A DNA stretch of 64,000 nt from Phlebotomus papatasi (lineage: Eukaryota > Arthropoda > Insecta > Diptera > Psychodidae), in assembly GCF_024763615.1 (NCBI RefSeq), contig NC_077222.1:84754001-84818000 (forward strand). Direction: 5' to 3'. The notes under the pieces were generated by a model. That model ran no database searches and had not been told where the DNA came from. It saw nothing but the letters and a program-made list of their open reading frames with translations. Position numbers and translations under genes: made by a program. Positions 46,240 through 59,820 of the stretch are shown here, piece by piece (the stretch's first letter is position 1; each line of letters starts with the position of its first letter).

Positions 46240-47627
46240 TTTTCCGTATAATTCCAAGCATTATTATGTACCTACAGAAATTTTAAATATGTAATTTCAG
46301 CCTAAATTTGAGAGCTCTTTTTGAGTCTTTTCTTACCACTTTTCTCCGTGACTGAGAGAGATTCACATCTCTTCTTTGTGAATCAATCGTATAGAGGAAA
46401 TATTTTGAATATTTCTAGTTTGAGCTGTACAGTGTACACTCAACAAAATGAGTCTATTTTGTTTCTGGACAGTTTTTAATGGAGAAATTGAGTCATTTGG
46501 TGTTCAGATGCCGTACCAAATGCACCACGTTTCTGAATAATCCACAAGAAAAGCCAAATGTAACAAGCACAATTTAATTTGTCGCATGTGAAAATGATTC
46601 AACAAATTGGCATTGTTTTCTACTTAATTGAATTTCGATCCAATCCACTGATTGAACTGGGAAAGTCAACAACACCGATTTGCTAAAAATTAACGTCATA
46701 TATACTCTTTTTTTTCGTCTTTTCTTCCTTCATTGCGATTGTTGCGCAATTTTTATCAATTTGAATGCTAATTTTGCCTAGAAAAAAAATCCACGAATAA
46801 TTACATTTACGTAGAACAAGATGTGCGAAATGTTTTTTTTTATTCGACACAAAGAACCACACAGAAGTATGTACATATTAAAATTGTTTTTGCACAAAGG
46901 AAACTACCGGATTTTCTTTTCTGTGAAACACCTCCTAAATTACAAAAAAAAAAACACAAGTAATTTCAAATTCTTTCTGGTCAGAAGGGTCATTAGCCTC
47001 ACAATAGTTCATAGTTTTTTTTTGTTGTATTTCTTCTCCTACAAGATCTGTCCCCACCTCCCCCAATTCCCCCATATTATATTCGCAAAATTGTGAATTG
47101 TGTTGACCAATAAGAAAGTGTTGAGAGATTTCTTGAAAGTCTTCCTTATGGAGTTCTCCTTAAATAGAAAATCTACTATTCATGCATGTACAATGAATTA
47201 ATCGTTGAAAAGATATCGCCACAACATCTCAATGTAAATAATACGATCAGAGGGAAAAGTAGCAAAAAGTAGCAATTGGTATAAGATGAATATTACTTGC
47301 ACAATAATTTAATACAGATATACATGATTGAAAATTTATTCAACATTATTAAATTTAGCATTTTCGCTTCAAATACGATGACGATTTGCAATCATAGCGA
47401 CATACACTATATAGTGGTGAAAGACAACAATTTGATGTAAGTGAAAGAGCAAAGGCAATCTGCTATAATGGTGAAAGTTGTATATAAAGTTGCGAAATAC
47501 CTATTCATTCAGAATTTGAGTATAGATATGTACTTTGGCAATAGTAGGGTGGATTAACCACTTATCGTCTTTTTAATGAAAAGATATGATCTTTTATTTT
47601 TATTACTTTTGCCTAAATGAAGCTTAT
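46240..47627. other. no gene recognised
   Basis: AT-rich DNA 5' of trx. Only spurious small frames; a C-rich patch GTCCCCACCTCCCCCAATTC near 47050 is the only composition change. Confidence 0.4.
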
Positions 47628-47733
47628 GGCGTCTACATACTAGAGAAATTTATGTCCATATTAAAAAAAACTCTAGGCTTGTGTAGGAAAAACTCTTGAA
47701 TATGGACATAAATTTTTCTAGTATATAGAGGCC
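47628..47733. repeat. short hairpin, 106 bp
   Basis: CTAGAGAAATTTATGTCCAT-ATT and AATATGGACATAAATTTTTC-TAG pair, with GGCGTCTACATA / TATATAGAGGCC at the tips. A related half-element is at about 48208-48300 (GAGGCCTCTACACAC). Confidence 0.65.
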
Positions 47734-47834
47734 ATTAAAAAAATTTACACAAAGGTGCCGAAATAACATTCTCTTGAGCTTTCTACTAAATTTAAAATAG
47801 CATTTTCCATTGTAAACTAAAAACCTTGCATGTG

Positions 47835-47906
47835 GCCTCTATAGCTCAGTTGGTAGAGCACTCGTCTAGTTAACGAGAGGTCTCCAGTTCGATTCTGGGT
47901 GGAGAA
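47835..47906 (+). tRNA. tRNA-like sequence (AGT anticodon), probable pseudogene or SINE head
   Basis: The 72-nt string folds as a cloverleaf: D arm GCTC-AGTTGGTA-GAGC, anticodon arm CTCGT-CTAGTTA-ACGAG (anticodon AGT, Thr), T arm TCCAG-TTCGATT-CTGGG. The acceptor stem fails at the first two pairs (GC against AA) and no discriminator fits. A T-run follows at about 47912, then a tail with ...GTACATAAATACAATTAACA, similar to the end of the SINE at 11557. I favour a tRNA-derived SINE head over a working tRNA gene. Confidence 0.5.
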
Positions 47907-48475
47907 AGGAATTTTTCCTATCTCCACTGGGAAAAAAATTGGATGATTTGAGTGTCATTTGCTCTGATTGACGATTTCTCTGTACATAAATACAATTAAC
48001 ATTGAACTAAAGTTCGTAAAATTCTCACAATAAAATATATTTTTTCTAACATATTTAACTGCTTTTCCACGACACTGATTAAAACCTTTAAGAAACACCA
48101 AATTATCAAAATAAACAAATTATCAAAATAAACACCAATAGTGAAAAACCAGCACAAGGAAATATAATTTAAAATTAGTGTAGAATATTTTAATAAGAAT
48201 GACCCTAAAGAGGCCTCTACACACTTGAGGAATATACGTCCATGTTTGGAATTATTGGAGAAATTTTGTAAGTTTTTCCTATACAATCGTACACACTAGA
48301 TGAACACTAGTTCTACACTTTAGAAGATGGTGCGCGAATTCGGCGAAAAACCACTGTATTAAAAAAAACCAAAAACCTAGAAAAATCCCAATAAAAATAT
48401 CTTTCTAATTCTTTTTTATATATGATAAATATTTGAGAGCCATTTTTCAAATGGGAAATTAAAAAGAAATATGGT

Positions 48476-48714
48476 GAAAGGAATACCTATTGACACTTTA
48501 AGAAGTCGTGTCAGAACCTATTGACACCCTACTCTGTACCATTTGGAATACGAAATTCGAATACTTATCCTCATCCAAAAACGCAGAATAATGAAAAAAC
48601 GTTATATTACTTAGGTTTCATTGAACGCATTAAATAAATTACAACATTTTGACAAAAGTGTCAGTGGAACCCCTATACGGGTTCCCTGTCGAAGAGGTGT
48701 TCCTTCGACCCTAT
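48476..48714. mobile_element. MITE, copy 1 of a two-copy family
   Basis: Shares CTATTGACACTTTAAGAA, ACCTATTGACACCCTACTCT, AAAAAACGTTATATTACTTA and GGGTTCCCTGTCGAA with 56785-57016. Ends are GGTGAAAGGAATACCTATTG and GGTGTTCCTTCGACCC. Confidence 0.75.
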
Positions 48715-49020
48715 ATTTTCAATAGCGAAATTGAATGACATACCTATCATCTGAAAATTTATTAATTTCTCTTTCTAAGTGCATTAAAATTTCAAAATCG
48801 GAAAAAGTTGAGTTAGCTCCTTATAATTTCTAATGAGCGATTTGCTTTTCGTCTTTTAATATTGATCCCCTAAACCTTTAGAATGGCAAACCTTTAGCGA
48901 GTTAACTATTTGTTTATTGACTTTTAGAGCCAGCAGTTGTCATATTAAAAAATTCGGTAATTTTTGATAGGATTTTTCTTTTTAGAAAATTAACTATTTA
49001 TTAGTCAATATGGCGAAAAG

Positions 49021-51740
49021 TGGTTAATCCACGTTCTCAAAATTGAATTTCCCGTTAAATTTTTCTCTGACCCTTTTATTACAGCGCACCCACACTTGTT
49101 GTTATACAGAAAAAAAAAACAATATTAAAAGATGTAATTTTTTAGATTAACCGATATATTGATCATTTACAAATACCCAGAGGTGTTTATTTTGAGCTAC
49201 TTCTTTCATCCTTTGCTACTCTATATTTGTGATAGAAAGCAGCGTGTGGTCTGTTAATATGTTTAGAGATGGTCAGTCTTTGTTGAATATATAGGTTTAG
49301 GAGTGCTTCAATAATTTGTGACTACCAATAATCTTATAGTTTGAAGCTATAGCTGTAACACTTCATGGTATTTTATGTACCAATTTTAAGCGCCGAGAAA
49401 AAGAATTTGAATGGGTTCATTGAGTTAGCCAAATCAGAAATGTGCAAAAAAAATATATTGCTGCAGATTATTTACCTTGAGAAAAAAATATCTGCTTTAT
49501 GTGGATCGTACGTATGAATTGCTTGCATCCATTAGGAGGGTACAAGATAAAGTAGATAAAAGTTCACACCTTCTGCAATTAGTTGCAAATTGGATTTGTG
49601 ACAGGAAATTATTGTCACCTCATGGCATAATAATTACTATTGAAATGAGAGAATGGGCATTGAGTAATTTACCTGTGGTAAATATTGTTGTGTATGAATA
49701 TAGTGATTCTATTTTTCCTAACACTCTACACAACACCATATATACAGAAAACCATGTGAAACTCCTCAATTTTCGCCCGACTTTCATTGTTGTTACATTA
49801 TTCTTGAAACTATAATAGATTCACATTGGTAATTGGTCATTTTGTATTACTTGTAGTGAATGCCCTGACATAGTACGGTGCACTTTTAACTTGTTTTAAG
49901 AGAGAAACTAGCTTTGGCTACATTAGAGATAAATCTTTGGCACAATTCATAGCAAATGAGTGGGCATTTCATGCGGTATACATTATGTGAAAAAAAAAAG
50001 AAACATATGTACAGTTCATAGCCTGACGTATAATTGCGCAACTTCTCTATAATAATAATAAATTTACCATGAGATTGATGTTGAGTCAACGTATCTCTGA
50101 TTTGTCGTCAGTATGGTTTGATGGTGTAGTTTTGCTCTTGTGCTAACTCTTTTTCTTAATCCCCTCTTAACTCCTTAACATCATTTTACTTTTCAATTCC
50201 AAAAGCCTCAAATTGTAATTCATATTATCTTTCCAAGTGTCATTTCAACATTATTTTTTTTGTATTTAATAACAAATCATATAAATCAATGATATATTGC
50301 ATTTGTATATAAAATAATTACAATAAAATACTAATCATTCTCTAAAGCAAGGTCTAACACTCTATAGAGATTAAGAGTACAGAAACTCTTTTTTATGTTC
50401 AACACCATGAAAATTTTATACATAAAAAAAATTAAATAGGTGTATTCATCAAATTTGGAAAACGAACAGTTCTGGTCAAGTTGTTTTGCTTTTTATCTTA
50501 TTGTGGTTTCTTCCATGGCATAACATCATTTGGCGTATTAAAACAGACACGTTGAGAACCGTGTAATGTTATAAAGAGAAATTTTTTTTAGAACAAAATC
50601 GTAAATCAAATTTCAAATATTTAATTCTAATTTTATAAGCTAGCTAAATAATCTCAATATTTATTAGAGGTGAAATATTCGATAAGTAACATAGCTTAAT
50701 TTTGATCTTTTGCACAACTCCTCCCATTTTGTAACAATTTATTTGATTTATAAATATTCTACTTCGCAGAGACTTATTGAGTTATCTCAGTAAATTTCCC
50801 GTATGCAAAATTATTGAAATAGAAGCTAATCGGTTTGCTTAAATCTTCAAGAGTATAAAGGTGCTAAACTGGCTAATATTTAAAGGAATGAAAAAAAAAA
50901 ATATGACGTTTAAAAAAATTGAATAAATTGAAAGCAAAAAAAAGAGCCTGAAAACAAGTTTGTAATATTTTATTTATAGAATCGATTGTTCTTCATAGCT
51001 TGTCTTGTATATCTCTCTCTCATACTTCTTCAGCTTAAGTCGTTTTATTATTTTCTTATTTAAATTACACGCACGATTTCAATTAATCCAATCTCTCGCG
51101 CTCTTGCGAATATGAACACACTCACATATCTTATGGTATCTGAAGCCAAGCAATCAAAAACAGCTAAATCGATGCTTAATTAACATTTTATAACTGACTT
51201 TGTCTGAGTTGGCTCTTATATATCAACACATTGAATATATTTATATTGTGAAGATGAAAAAGTGTATAGAAAACTTTATGACAAGCCATGATAACTTTAA
51301 GTAAATTGTGATTCAATTATGATCCATTCACATCATATTTCGGTTTTGCTCTGTCAGATAATTAAAGAAAATCCTTTAATATATAGAGTGAAATCCACCT
51401 CTTATCGTCACATTTGTACCACTATTACCATCTCTTATTATATTGTTGGTTGCACCGACAGTTGTCGTACATTTGCATTTCTTTTGCATCAGCTTTTCAT
51501 GCAAGAGACAACGTTTGTATCAAATTCAGATACAAAACAAATGACAAATGTCGATGCAACCAACAATATTCCAAAAAACGATTTTTTTGATAAATAAATT
51601 AGTTCATACTTCTTCAAAAATAGTAACTATAATATTTTCATTGACTTTCATTGATAAATACATACGTTCTATTTGTAAAAATGAGATAACGTTCGGGAGT
51701 AATTCCGCTAAATTTAGGTTTTTGGAAATATTGGACAATA
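49021..51740. other. no gene recognised
   Basis: AT-rich DNA. The longest frame (49477-49815, plus strand, 112 codons) has no family resemblance and lies in DNA of the same composition as its flanks, so I do not call it a gene. Confidence 0.4.
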
Positions 51741-52782
51741 AGGGAAGCGCTCATAATTTGGGACAGGGTACATATTAGTACCAATGTTCTAAGTCTGAAA
51801 TGCAAGATTTTCAATACAAATTTAAGATTTTTGTTAATCCATTCTTAGAAGTGTTATTTAGAACTTGAAAGCTGTTTACCGTCTTTGCTATATCTAAAAT
51901 TACTGTTAATACCTTTAAAAATCAATAAATATATTGAGATGAATTTAACTGTAATTTTGGACACTTTGCTTGTAATTTCGGACAGCTAATCCCCTTCAAT
52001 AGACGCAAATTGTTGTTCATTTCAAGTACCTAACCTACGAAGTCGTCTTCTTGCTTATGAGAAGGAATCATAAGACGCCCCAGAGCCCGAAAATTTTCCA
52101 TATCATTCGTTAAAGTGAGTTGACTTCGGCACTCCAAGTTCTCGCGGATTTGCACATTCCCTGGGCTTTGGGGACTCTTTTAAAGCTTTTTGCACTGCAT
52201 CTCGTTCGTATAGATTATGCTCTTTTGTTTTTTAGGCATTTATACAACCTAGTCATCACAAAAGCAAAAAACTTACAACATTTCTAGAAGAAAAACACAT
52301 GTCTGATATAACAAGTATTATCTCACTGGTGAATATCCGACAAAATTGTCCAATTTTTACACTAAAAACATAATTCAAAGGCAAATCTGACTCCAATTCA
52401 AATTAACAAAACACTATTAAAGTGAATTATCACAATATTCAATGAATAATAAATGAATAATATCACTTAAAAGTATCGAAGAAACATATTAGTACTTCAT
52501 TGCAACGAAATAAGACTGAAGCAAATAAATGTTCTCTCATATCTCACGTAAGAAACTTCTCACACTGAAATTTCAACAAAGAAATAACAATTCAAATTAT
52601 ATTCAAAATTCAACATATTTAATTTTAATATCCTCTAAAAAGAATAAATATTTAGATAAAATATCTTATTCATTAAATATTAGAAGAAAATTCCATTATT
52701 TGAATGAATTGATTTGTGGTGTCCAAAATTACCCTCAAAGTGTCCAAAATTACAAGCTGTCCCAAATTACAAGCAGTTCCCC
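51741..52782. mobile_element. TA-flanked non-autonomous transposon, 1,042 bp
   Basis: Left end AGGGAAGCGCTCATAATTTG-GGACAG and right end CTGTCCCAAATTACAAGCAG-TTCCCC are inverted with about 80% identity and TA on both sides (51739-51740, 52783-52784). Repeats of TGTCCAAAATTAC lie just inside the right end. No transposase found. Confidence 0.72.
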
Positions 52783-52784
52783 TA

Positions 52785-54503
52785 AAACTTAAACGTAATA
52801 GCACGGTTGGTGGTTTTGAATCATTTAATCTTTTTGAGATATTTGTAACCTTTCTAACTCAGTGTAAATTAAAATCATCTTTAGATAGAACCATTTCATC
52901 ATCTCATCACCCTTTAGATAGAACCGAAGATGAATAATATGAAACGAAATTTGCTATAGCCAGTCTATTACTAGTATAGACGACTAAACAACATTGTATA
53001 AAGGTAAAAGACAAATGACTATAAGTTCAAATTTAGTTTATAACTTTTAACACCATGGCAAAAGCTGTGTTTTCTTATTAAATTACACACCTTAGGAAAC
53101 CAATAGACAATCTGAAATGTGATGAATTGTATAAGTTAATATTCTCTTCAACAATTTACATATTGCGTTCATCATTTTAGTTGTAAATAAGTGAACCACC
53201 ATGGTTGAAGACACAAGATGTATATATCTATATAGTAAGTATATAATATGCGTATACATTAGAATACATAGAAGAAATACATGGAATATTGGATAGCATT
53301 TCACGACTTTTCAATAAATTAAGGTGTATTTCGGATACTTTTATATATGGCCATTGTAATTCGGTTATTAACCCACAATTAACAGGTCTCTTTCGACATT
53401 CTCATTACGCGTTTTACATGTAAATTAATCGCACTTAAGAGAGCCTCCTGGCTGAAGTGTCTCTCAAGTGAGACGCATCGTGTAGTAGTGTATCAAATAG
53501 ACATGTTTTTCAGCGATTTTATTCACGTGGGGAATTTTAATGGTGCGAATAAACTCGTACAAAAAGACTATGAAATTACCATTGCACATGATGGTCAATT
53601 AGGAGTGACTTTTATGACAAAAAACCCTTTGAGACTAAATTCACCAATTAATATCATTTAACAAAGATTTGCAATGAAAGGCATATTTTGCCAACAATCA
53701 ACCAATACGGTGAATAAAGAGAAAGGTTCAATGTGTACATAGTGAGAAGTTACCTACTACTTGAACTGTCTCTATTGAGTTTATATTTGCCAGTGGAATG
53801 TAGTTATGTATTTATAATTAAACTATTTGTTGTACATATGGGAGAACTTTTTATATTGTATCCACCTCAATAATTATACGGATACAAATATAACAGAGTC
53901 ACACACTTTGTGTTCTTTAGCACCTCTTATACTCTCTTGTCCACATATTAACTATAACCCAATATGATCGAGAGTTGATGATTGTAAATATTTTCAGCTT
54001 GTATCTCACTGTGGATCTCCTCAGCGATGATGGAGAGAAAAGAGTGGAGACACTGATGGAATACATAAACATTTACCCATCAAAAGTATATAAAAGAAGT
54101 GAAATATGTTTGAAATATCTTAGATATATTACACTACATAAATGTTAGCTATGATCACGTTTTTTATGACTGATTTTGATTCGTTGATCTCTTTAGGCTA
54201 TTACGAATGAATTTTCAATGTTGCCACATTTTGCAATGAAGCTGTCTTCTCTAAATATTTAAACTAAACATCTACACACACATTGTTCAATGTTACTTTA
54301 CTAAAATTTACATTTCAGTAGACAAATTGTTTTAATAAGACTTTTTTTCGTATATCTATTTCTTTCAGTCAATCGTACCGAAGATTTAGTATCAATTAAA
54401 AATGAAGGTTAATAACTTTATCAAATTATTTTTTTCTGACTTGAACAAATATTAATGAAATTGGGAATGAATAATAATCGTGACCTAAAAATGAGATGAA
54501 TTA
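52785..54503. other. no gene recognised
   Basis: AT-rich. CTTTAGATAGAACC is repeated twice (52878 and 52911). A 49-codon frame after TTTTCAG at about 53990 has no recognisable similarity. Confidence 0.4.
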
Positions 54504-54680
54504 GGCTGAGCCCCAAATAGATTCAGGATTGACGGTAAAGGATTTGATAAAAGGAAGTGTGATACAAAATATCTTTCTATTGTCTGATCTTTGAGTCCAA
54601 TATTTAGTATATGTTGGACTAATCCTTTACGGTCAAATTTTACAGGTTAAAAAAATATTCTCCTGAGTCTATTTGGAGCC
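54504..54680. mobile_element. small MITE, 177 bp
   Basis: GGCTGAGCCCCAAATAGATT-CAGGA and TCCTGAGTCTATTTGGAGCC are inverted ends, with GGTAAAGGATT / AATCCTTTACGGTC inside and TA on both sides (54502-54503, 54681-54682). Confidence 0.7.
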
Positions 54681-54682
54681 TA

Positions 54683-56784
54683 CCTTTCATAAGGAAAAAA
54701 ATGTTTATATTTTCTATATTTTTTCATTACTCATTTATTAAATAAAACTGTCTTAAGCATTGAAACAATGCCATTGATTTTTGTGCAAAATTCCGTTTAA
54801 ATGTTATACGAACAAAACATTGAGAATGAAAAAAAAACTGTTGTTACTTAAGCAATTAAACGGGCCTCATAGTTAACATTGAAGGAGCTCATCTTTTGAG
54901 CAAAATCCAATATATAATGTATGTACATAAGATGAATTGTCTTTCAAATGTGTTAAAATACGTATTTTTCTCAACTTTACATCATCGTACACACAGGTAG
55001 GTCATACAAAAAAAACTGTTAAACGTCTAAAATATAACCCAAATAGCTCATCATACAGTCAATGTATTTTTGGGCTTAATAATAGCATCATGAAATGAGG
55101 TGACACCAAAAACTTCTAAATAAAACTATTGTCTGAAAATTATGTATGATACAATAAATCAAATCGAATGAGAAGTTGTGTTGGAAAAAAAACTAAAACC
55201 CATATACAAGGGCATAAAATTGCAAAAAAAAGAAAATTCTATCTATTATTCATTTACATACATTGTTTTATATATAAAGCGTATCACAGAAATGATGATA
55301 AAATAATCGTTAACATGGTGTAATAATGTTTGATAGGGTAGAAAAATTGCATGTTGCTACAATATAATACACGATTTGCCCTATAAATAAACAAACTTAC
55401 ATGTCAATTTTCCGATTAGGTTGTGTCTGTCTTTTTCTTTCTCAAGTGTATCTGATAACAAAACTAAATATTGCCACAAAATATAAACACTCTTGTTATA
55501 CAACAAGCATATTTCCCAACCAATAAATATTATGCACTTTGGAGAGACTCTAAATAGCAGGGGATAGGGGTCTTCTATTTTGAATAACAATTTAACGTTG
55601 TTGACAGTTTTTTATTATCAATTACAAATTATAAAGCAAGAACAAGATATATTAAGAGGTGCAAAATTGTTTACACAATTTAAATGAAAATATTATGTTG
55701 CAATAAATGCAATGGTGTGGAATTTCAAAAGCGTGACTATCACATGTGTCAACAAACCTTATAAAAGAAGTTGATTCTTGTTGTAAAAATAATACTATTT
55801 ATATATCTACATACCTATACTCCTTTTATTTCATTTAAAGAGTTGTTATGTAAATTCTTGGTCATTTGATCTCATACGATATTAATATTTCACCACATGC
55901 TAACTGGTCAATTGAGTAAGGAGTGAAAATACCGCATGGTTGAACACAGAAAGAGAGAAAAAAAAGACATAACACAGTGGTTATATTTTAAACAAATGCG
56001 GACATATACAAAATGTACCATCTGCTCAATTCGAAATGTCTTATCAGTCTATCTATAAGAGTCCTTTTCCATTCAAATTATTTGCACACAGAACCAATAA
56101 ACTCGGTCTCACCGTTAAATTACTCGTATACAGTGTTTCTTATTCATTTTACAATTTTTACAGTTTTATGTTTAAGAGGGATCCCCTTCAACAGTGTTAA
56201 TTATTTTGGTAAACGTGAAATATAATAATGAATAAAGCTGCCTGCATATGGTGTGAAATTTATGTCAATAATTACAAATAATTTTGCAGTTTTAACATAA
56301 ACAGCCTAATATATTATAAACTCTATAGATCCTGAGAAATTCTCGTCAAAATGGAGCGTTTTAAGGCGATTTACATACACCTGTGTAAGCAATTTACTTG
56401 AAAATCTAAGTAATACATGAATTACTTGAAAATTATTGAGGCCATAAAAGAAGTTCCTTCACCAATAGTATTTAATGGATTTAAAAAAAAAATCTCAATA
56501 AATTTGAAATAACATTGGTCAAAGATCTCTGCAAAATAAATAGAGAAGTAGATTTATTGTCATCAATGCTTTTGGAGATTGCGCCACATTCATTACATTG
56601 CAAATATTTTTCTGCGGCCACCGCCGTCTTAGCACTCTAAGCCGTCATATCAATCTACTCCAAAGTGAAAACGGTGGAAAACTCTTTCTCAGGTTTTATA
56701 TGCCAAACATCCATAGGATGCTCATTTTTGATTATTCTCTATTATTGATAAATTTATATTATATTATAAATTTCTAAACGAACT
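54683..56784. other. no gene recognised
   Basis: AT-rich flank or intron with only short chance frames. Confidence 0.4.
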
Positions 56785-57016
56785 AGGGGGAAAGGAACGT
56801 CTATTGACACTTTAAGAACTCGTGTCAGCACCTATTGACACCCTACTCTGTACTATTTGGGATATGAAATTTGAACATCTCTGTTTATATTAAAAGGTAT
56901 ATTACAGAAAAAACGTTATATTACTTATATTTTACTAGATACATTAAATAATTTTCAACATTCTCACAAAAGTGTCAATAGGGGTTCCCTGTCGAACAGA
57001 CGTTCCTCCGATCCTA
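56785..57016. mobile_element. MITE, copy 2 of the two-copy family
   Basis: Ends AGGGGGAAAGGAACGTCTAT and GACGTTCCTCCGATCCT; body blocks shared with 48476-48714, about 75-80% identical. No coding. Confidence 0.78.
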
Positions 57017-59149
57017 CAATAGAATCCCTTAAAGAATCTCTCAAATTGGAACGACACGTTTGGATTCAAAATGTCAATTTTGGGGTTATGTTACAAAATT
57101 CGTATTCTGAATGAATGAAAATCATATTTATGTGATTCTTCCTGAATGTTTACATACATTATGATCGTATAAAATGAAAAGGAAATATGTTACCACTGAC
57201 TTGTGAGAAAGTACGGGAATTTGATTCAATCAAAGTACAATTTAATCTCACATAAATTTCTTTAGTTCTGAAAAATCGTTTGAATTTGGGAGATGAAAAA
57301 TGTAAAAAATACTTGAAAAATAAGACGTTCAATGTGTCAAGAAAGGCTCTCAGTCAGTAGAAATCGCGGATTCACTTGAATACTTCGTCTCTAAGAAATA
57401 GATTTTAAATCAATAATGCTTTTCAATATTACTATTTGTATAATTTTACCCAATGTGTGTATTCAGCTTAATACTCTAGCTATCATTATCAATTTGTAGC
57501 AACAATTATTTCAAGTGAGTAGCATATTGACTGAGTTAAGTGGAAAATATATATTTTGCTTATCATAATCACAATGTGACAAAAGAACATTTCAATGACT
57601 CAAAAGAGGAAAACGCTTCAAGGTGATGCCGAAAAACCGACATACATACTTAAAGTATTCATTTCAATGCTAATTTTAACAAGATATACAAATTTTATGA
57701 GATTTTTTCATCTGTTACAGAGAAACACGCTAATGCAATAAATTATGTATATTCTCTTTTACTAACATGAAACTTGTAATTTAACACAAAAATAATTGTC
57801 GACCCTAATAATGACCTACCGCAAGGTTTATTGGGTAAATCACACCTCATTTGAGAATGACAGACACATTGAACAATCACAAACCAATAAATTGCCTTGT
57901 ATTCTTTCGAGACCGCATATTTTTCACCCTTCTTTTGCCAAAGACACAATGAAAAATCAATCAATTTATGGCCCAAACAATTTATTCATTTCTTCCAACT
58001 TCATCACGTCAATAGCTTCATTTTTACCAACTCTCACAATTGCATGAAAACCTTATTTCTCATTATTAAACATTTTCATTTCTTTTCTTTTCGCATTCAA
58101 CACCCAGTAGTATTTTTCGCGTGTACACACAAATTATACGCATTTCATACTGTATTAAAACCCACAAAAAATTACCAGCCAACATATACAAGAAGCAAAT
58201 ACAAGAGAGGGACATGGTATTATGTCGGGCGGAATGAGTAAATTTTTCGTATTTGAACCACAGTGCATAAATACAAGTTCTCCTGAGCATACTTTATATA
58301 TATACAATATGCATATAAAATGCTGCACACAATTAATTTCCATTATCTGTATACAATATCTCACTATACTCGGGTTTTATGTATTTTTCACTCACTCAGT
58401 ACGCGACATACACGATGCCAGGAGGAGAGACGTTCAGTTCAAGTCATTTTCATGAGAAGGTTTTGCTGTGCACTTTATATTCCACCCTTTGCAATAAAAA
58501 AAATCTATATGGCTATGGTATAAGTGCATGTAATTATGCTACATGCTCAATTGTATGTATAAAATAAATTAATGGAGAGGAAAACCTGAAGTTAAGGTTG
58601 TTAATTTTGCAGTTTGCTCGAACTTTTACACTAAATTTTCTGTTTTCATACCGGACTCGTCAATATTCTGCTAAATATCAGCAATCATAGCCACGTTCTT
58701 CTCAATAATGCAGCGACATTGAAACAACTTCCTCACAGAATTTAATTATTAACTTGGTTGAGGCAACTTTTTGCGAAGTTTCACGTGAAAATTAACACTA
58801 TTGGCTTGGCATCTCACTATATACTTTTTTTTGTTGTGAAATTGATAAATATGTATCAGATTATTTACAATGAAGGAATTGGAAATTTTTACTATAATTT
58901 GACATTTCAGATTTTTTAACCATTTATTAAGAATCATTTTAATTAACTTATTATTAAAGAAATATAAATTATAAACAGAACGAATCGTGCTTATGAGAGT
59001 GAGCAAGATGACTAAATCTAGATTTCTTTCACTCTCAATCTAATATAAAAAACTTGTTTATATAACAAAAGTTATTCTGCGCTGGGGATAAATCTGTCCT
59101 AACGAAAAAACATCAGTTTTTTTAGACCTGACAAAATTCCTTCTCCTGG
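57017..59149. other. no gene recognised
   Basis: AT-rich DNA; the several overlapping small frames at 57.7-58.6 kb have no family resemblance and overlap on both strands. Confidence 0.4.
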
Positions 59150-59377
59150 AGGGGAATTCTGTAACAGTATGACAATGTCATATGACAAATTTTCATGGTA
59201 AATTCGAGAGTAGGACTACAATAATGCCCAGTGAGCATCGAATAACTATTACAAGCACCTCTATGAAGCATTTAGTAACTGATCTGAGACGAATTTTTGA
59301 TTAGTTGTTCCGAATTGATCTAATAAAAAAAAATTAAAACTTGTGATATGACATTCTCATACTGTTGCATAATTCCC
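59150..59377. mobile_element. AGGGGAATTCTGTAA-type MITE, diverged copy
   Basis: Left end AGGGGAATTCTGTAACAG then GACAATGTCATATGACAAA; right end GATATGACATTCTCATACTG then AATTCCC. The inside differs from the copies near trx exon 4. Confidence 0.7.
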
Positions 59378-59537
59378 ACACTGAACGTCTTATCTTTTTG
59401 TACCGAGCAGGACTCAATCTCACAATAGCAAGAGTTAAACCATGGATCTCTGTGAGCCTAAAAGCTTTCGAGACATATTCAAAATAAAATCGAACTGTTC
59501 GGAGCTACACCTGTTCAGTGGTACCCCAGTTTTACCC

Positions 59538-59820
59538 TTAACCCTTTAAGGACGAGAAGGTCAAAAATCAGGAGTCAGAAAATATTACCTTTTCTGACTT
59601 TTTAGAACAAGACATGACTTTAGAAAATAGTAGGAAAAATTTCATTTTTGGGTTACCAATGATCCAATCGTCTTTAAAGGGTTAAAGACAAATGGTACAC
59701 CGGTGTCCCAAAAATAAAAAATAATTTTTCGGACTATTTAGGGGACAAAATATTTTCTATAGTCAACAAAATTGTTCTTGCTTTTGGACACCGGTGTCTC
59801 ACTTGTCCTTAAAGGGTTAA
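59538..59820. mobile_element. TTAA-flanked compound MITE with three CCCTTTAAGGAC-type ends
   Basis: TTAA-CCCTTTAAGGACGA at the left, GTCTTTAAAGGG-TTAA in the middle (to 59684) and GTCCTTAAAGGG-TTAA at the right (59820). The right section holds ACACCGGTGTCC ... GGACACCGGTGTC inverted copies. TTAA targets point to piggyBac-like mobilisation. Confidence 0.72.

Noticed and set aside
47835..47906. Functional tRNA-Thr(AGT) gene
   Set aside because: The acceptor stem does not close and the 3' flank looks like a SINE body; kept as tRNA-like with low confidence.
49477..49815. 112-codon plus-strand frame (MRKKYLLYVDRTYELL...)
   Set aside because: No family resemblance, AT-rich like its flanks, no splice or promoter context.
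53990..54130. 49-codon frame after TTTTCAG as a possible early trx exon
   Set aside because: It is on the plus strand, opposite to trx, and lacks similarity to any Trx N-terminus.
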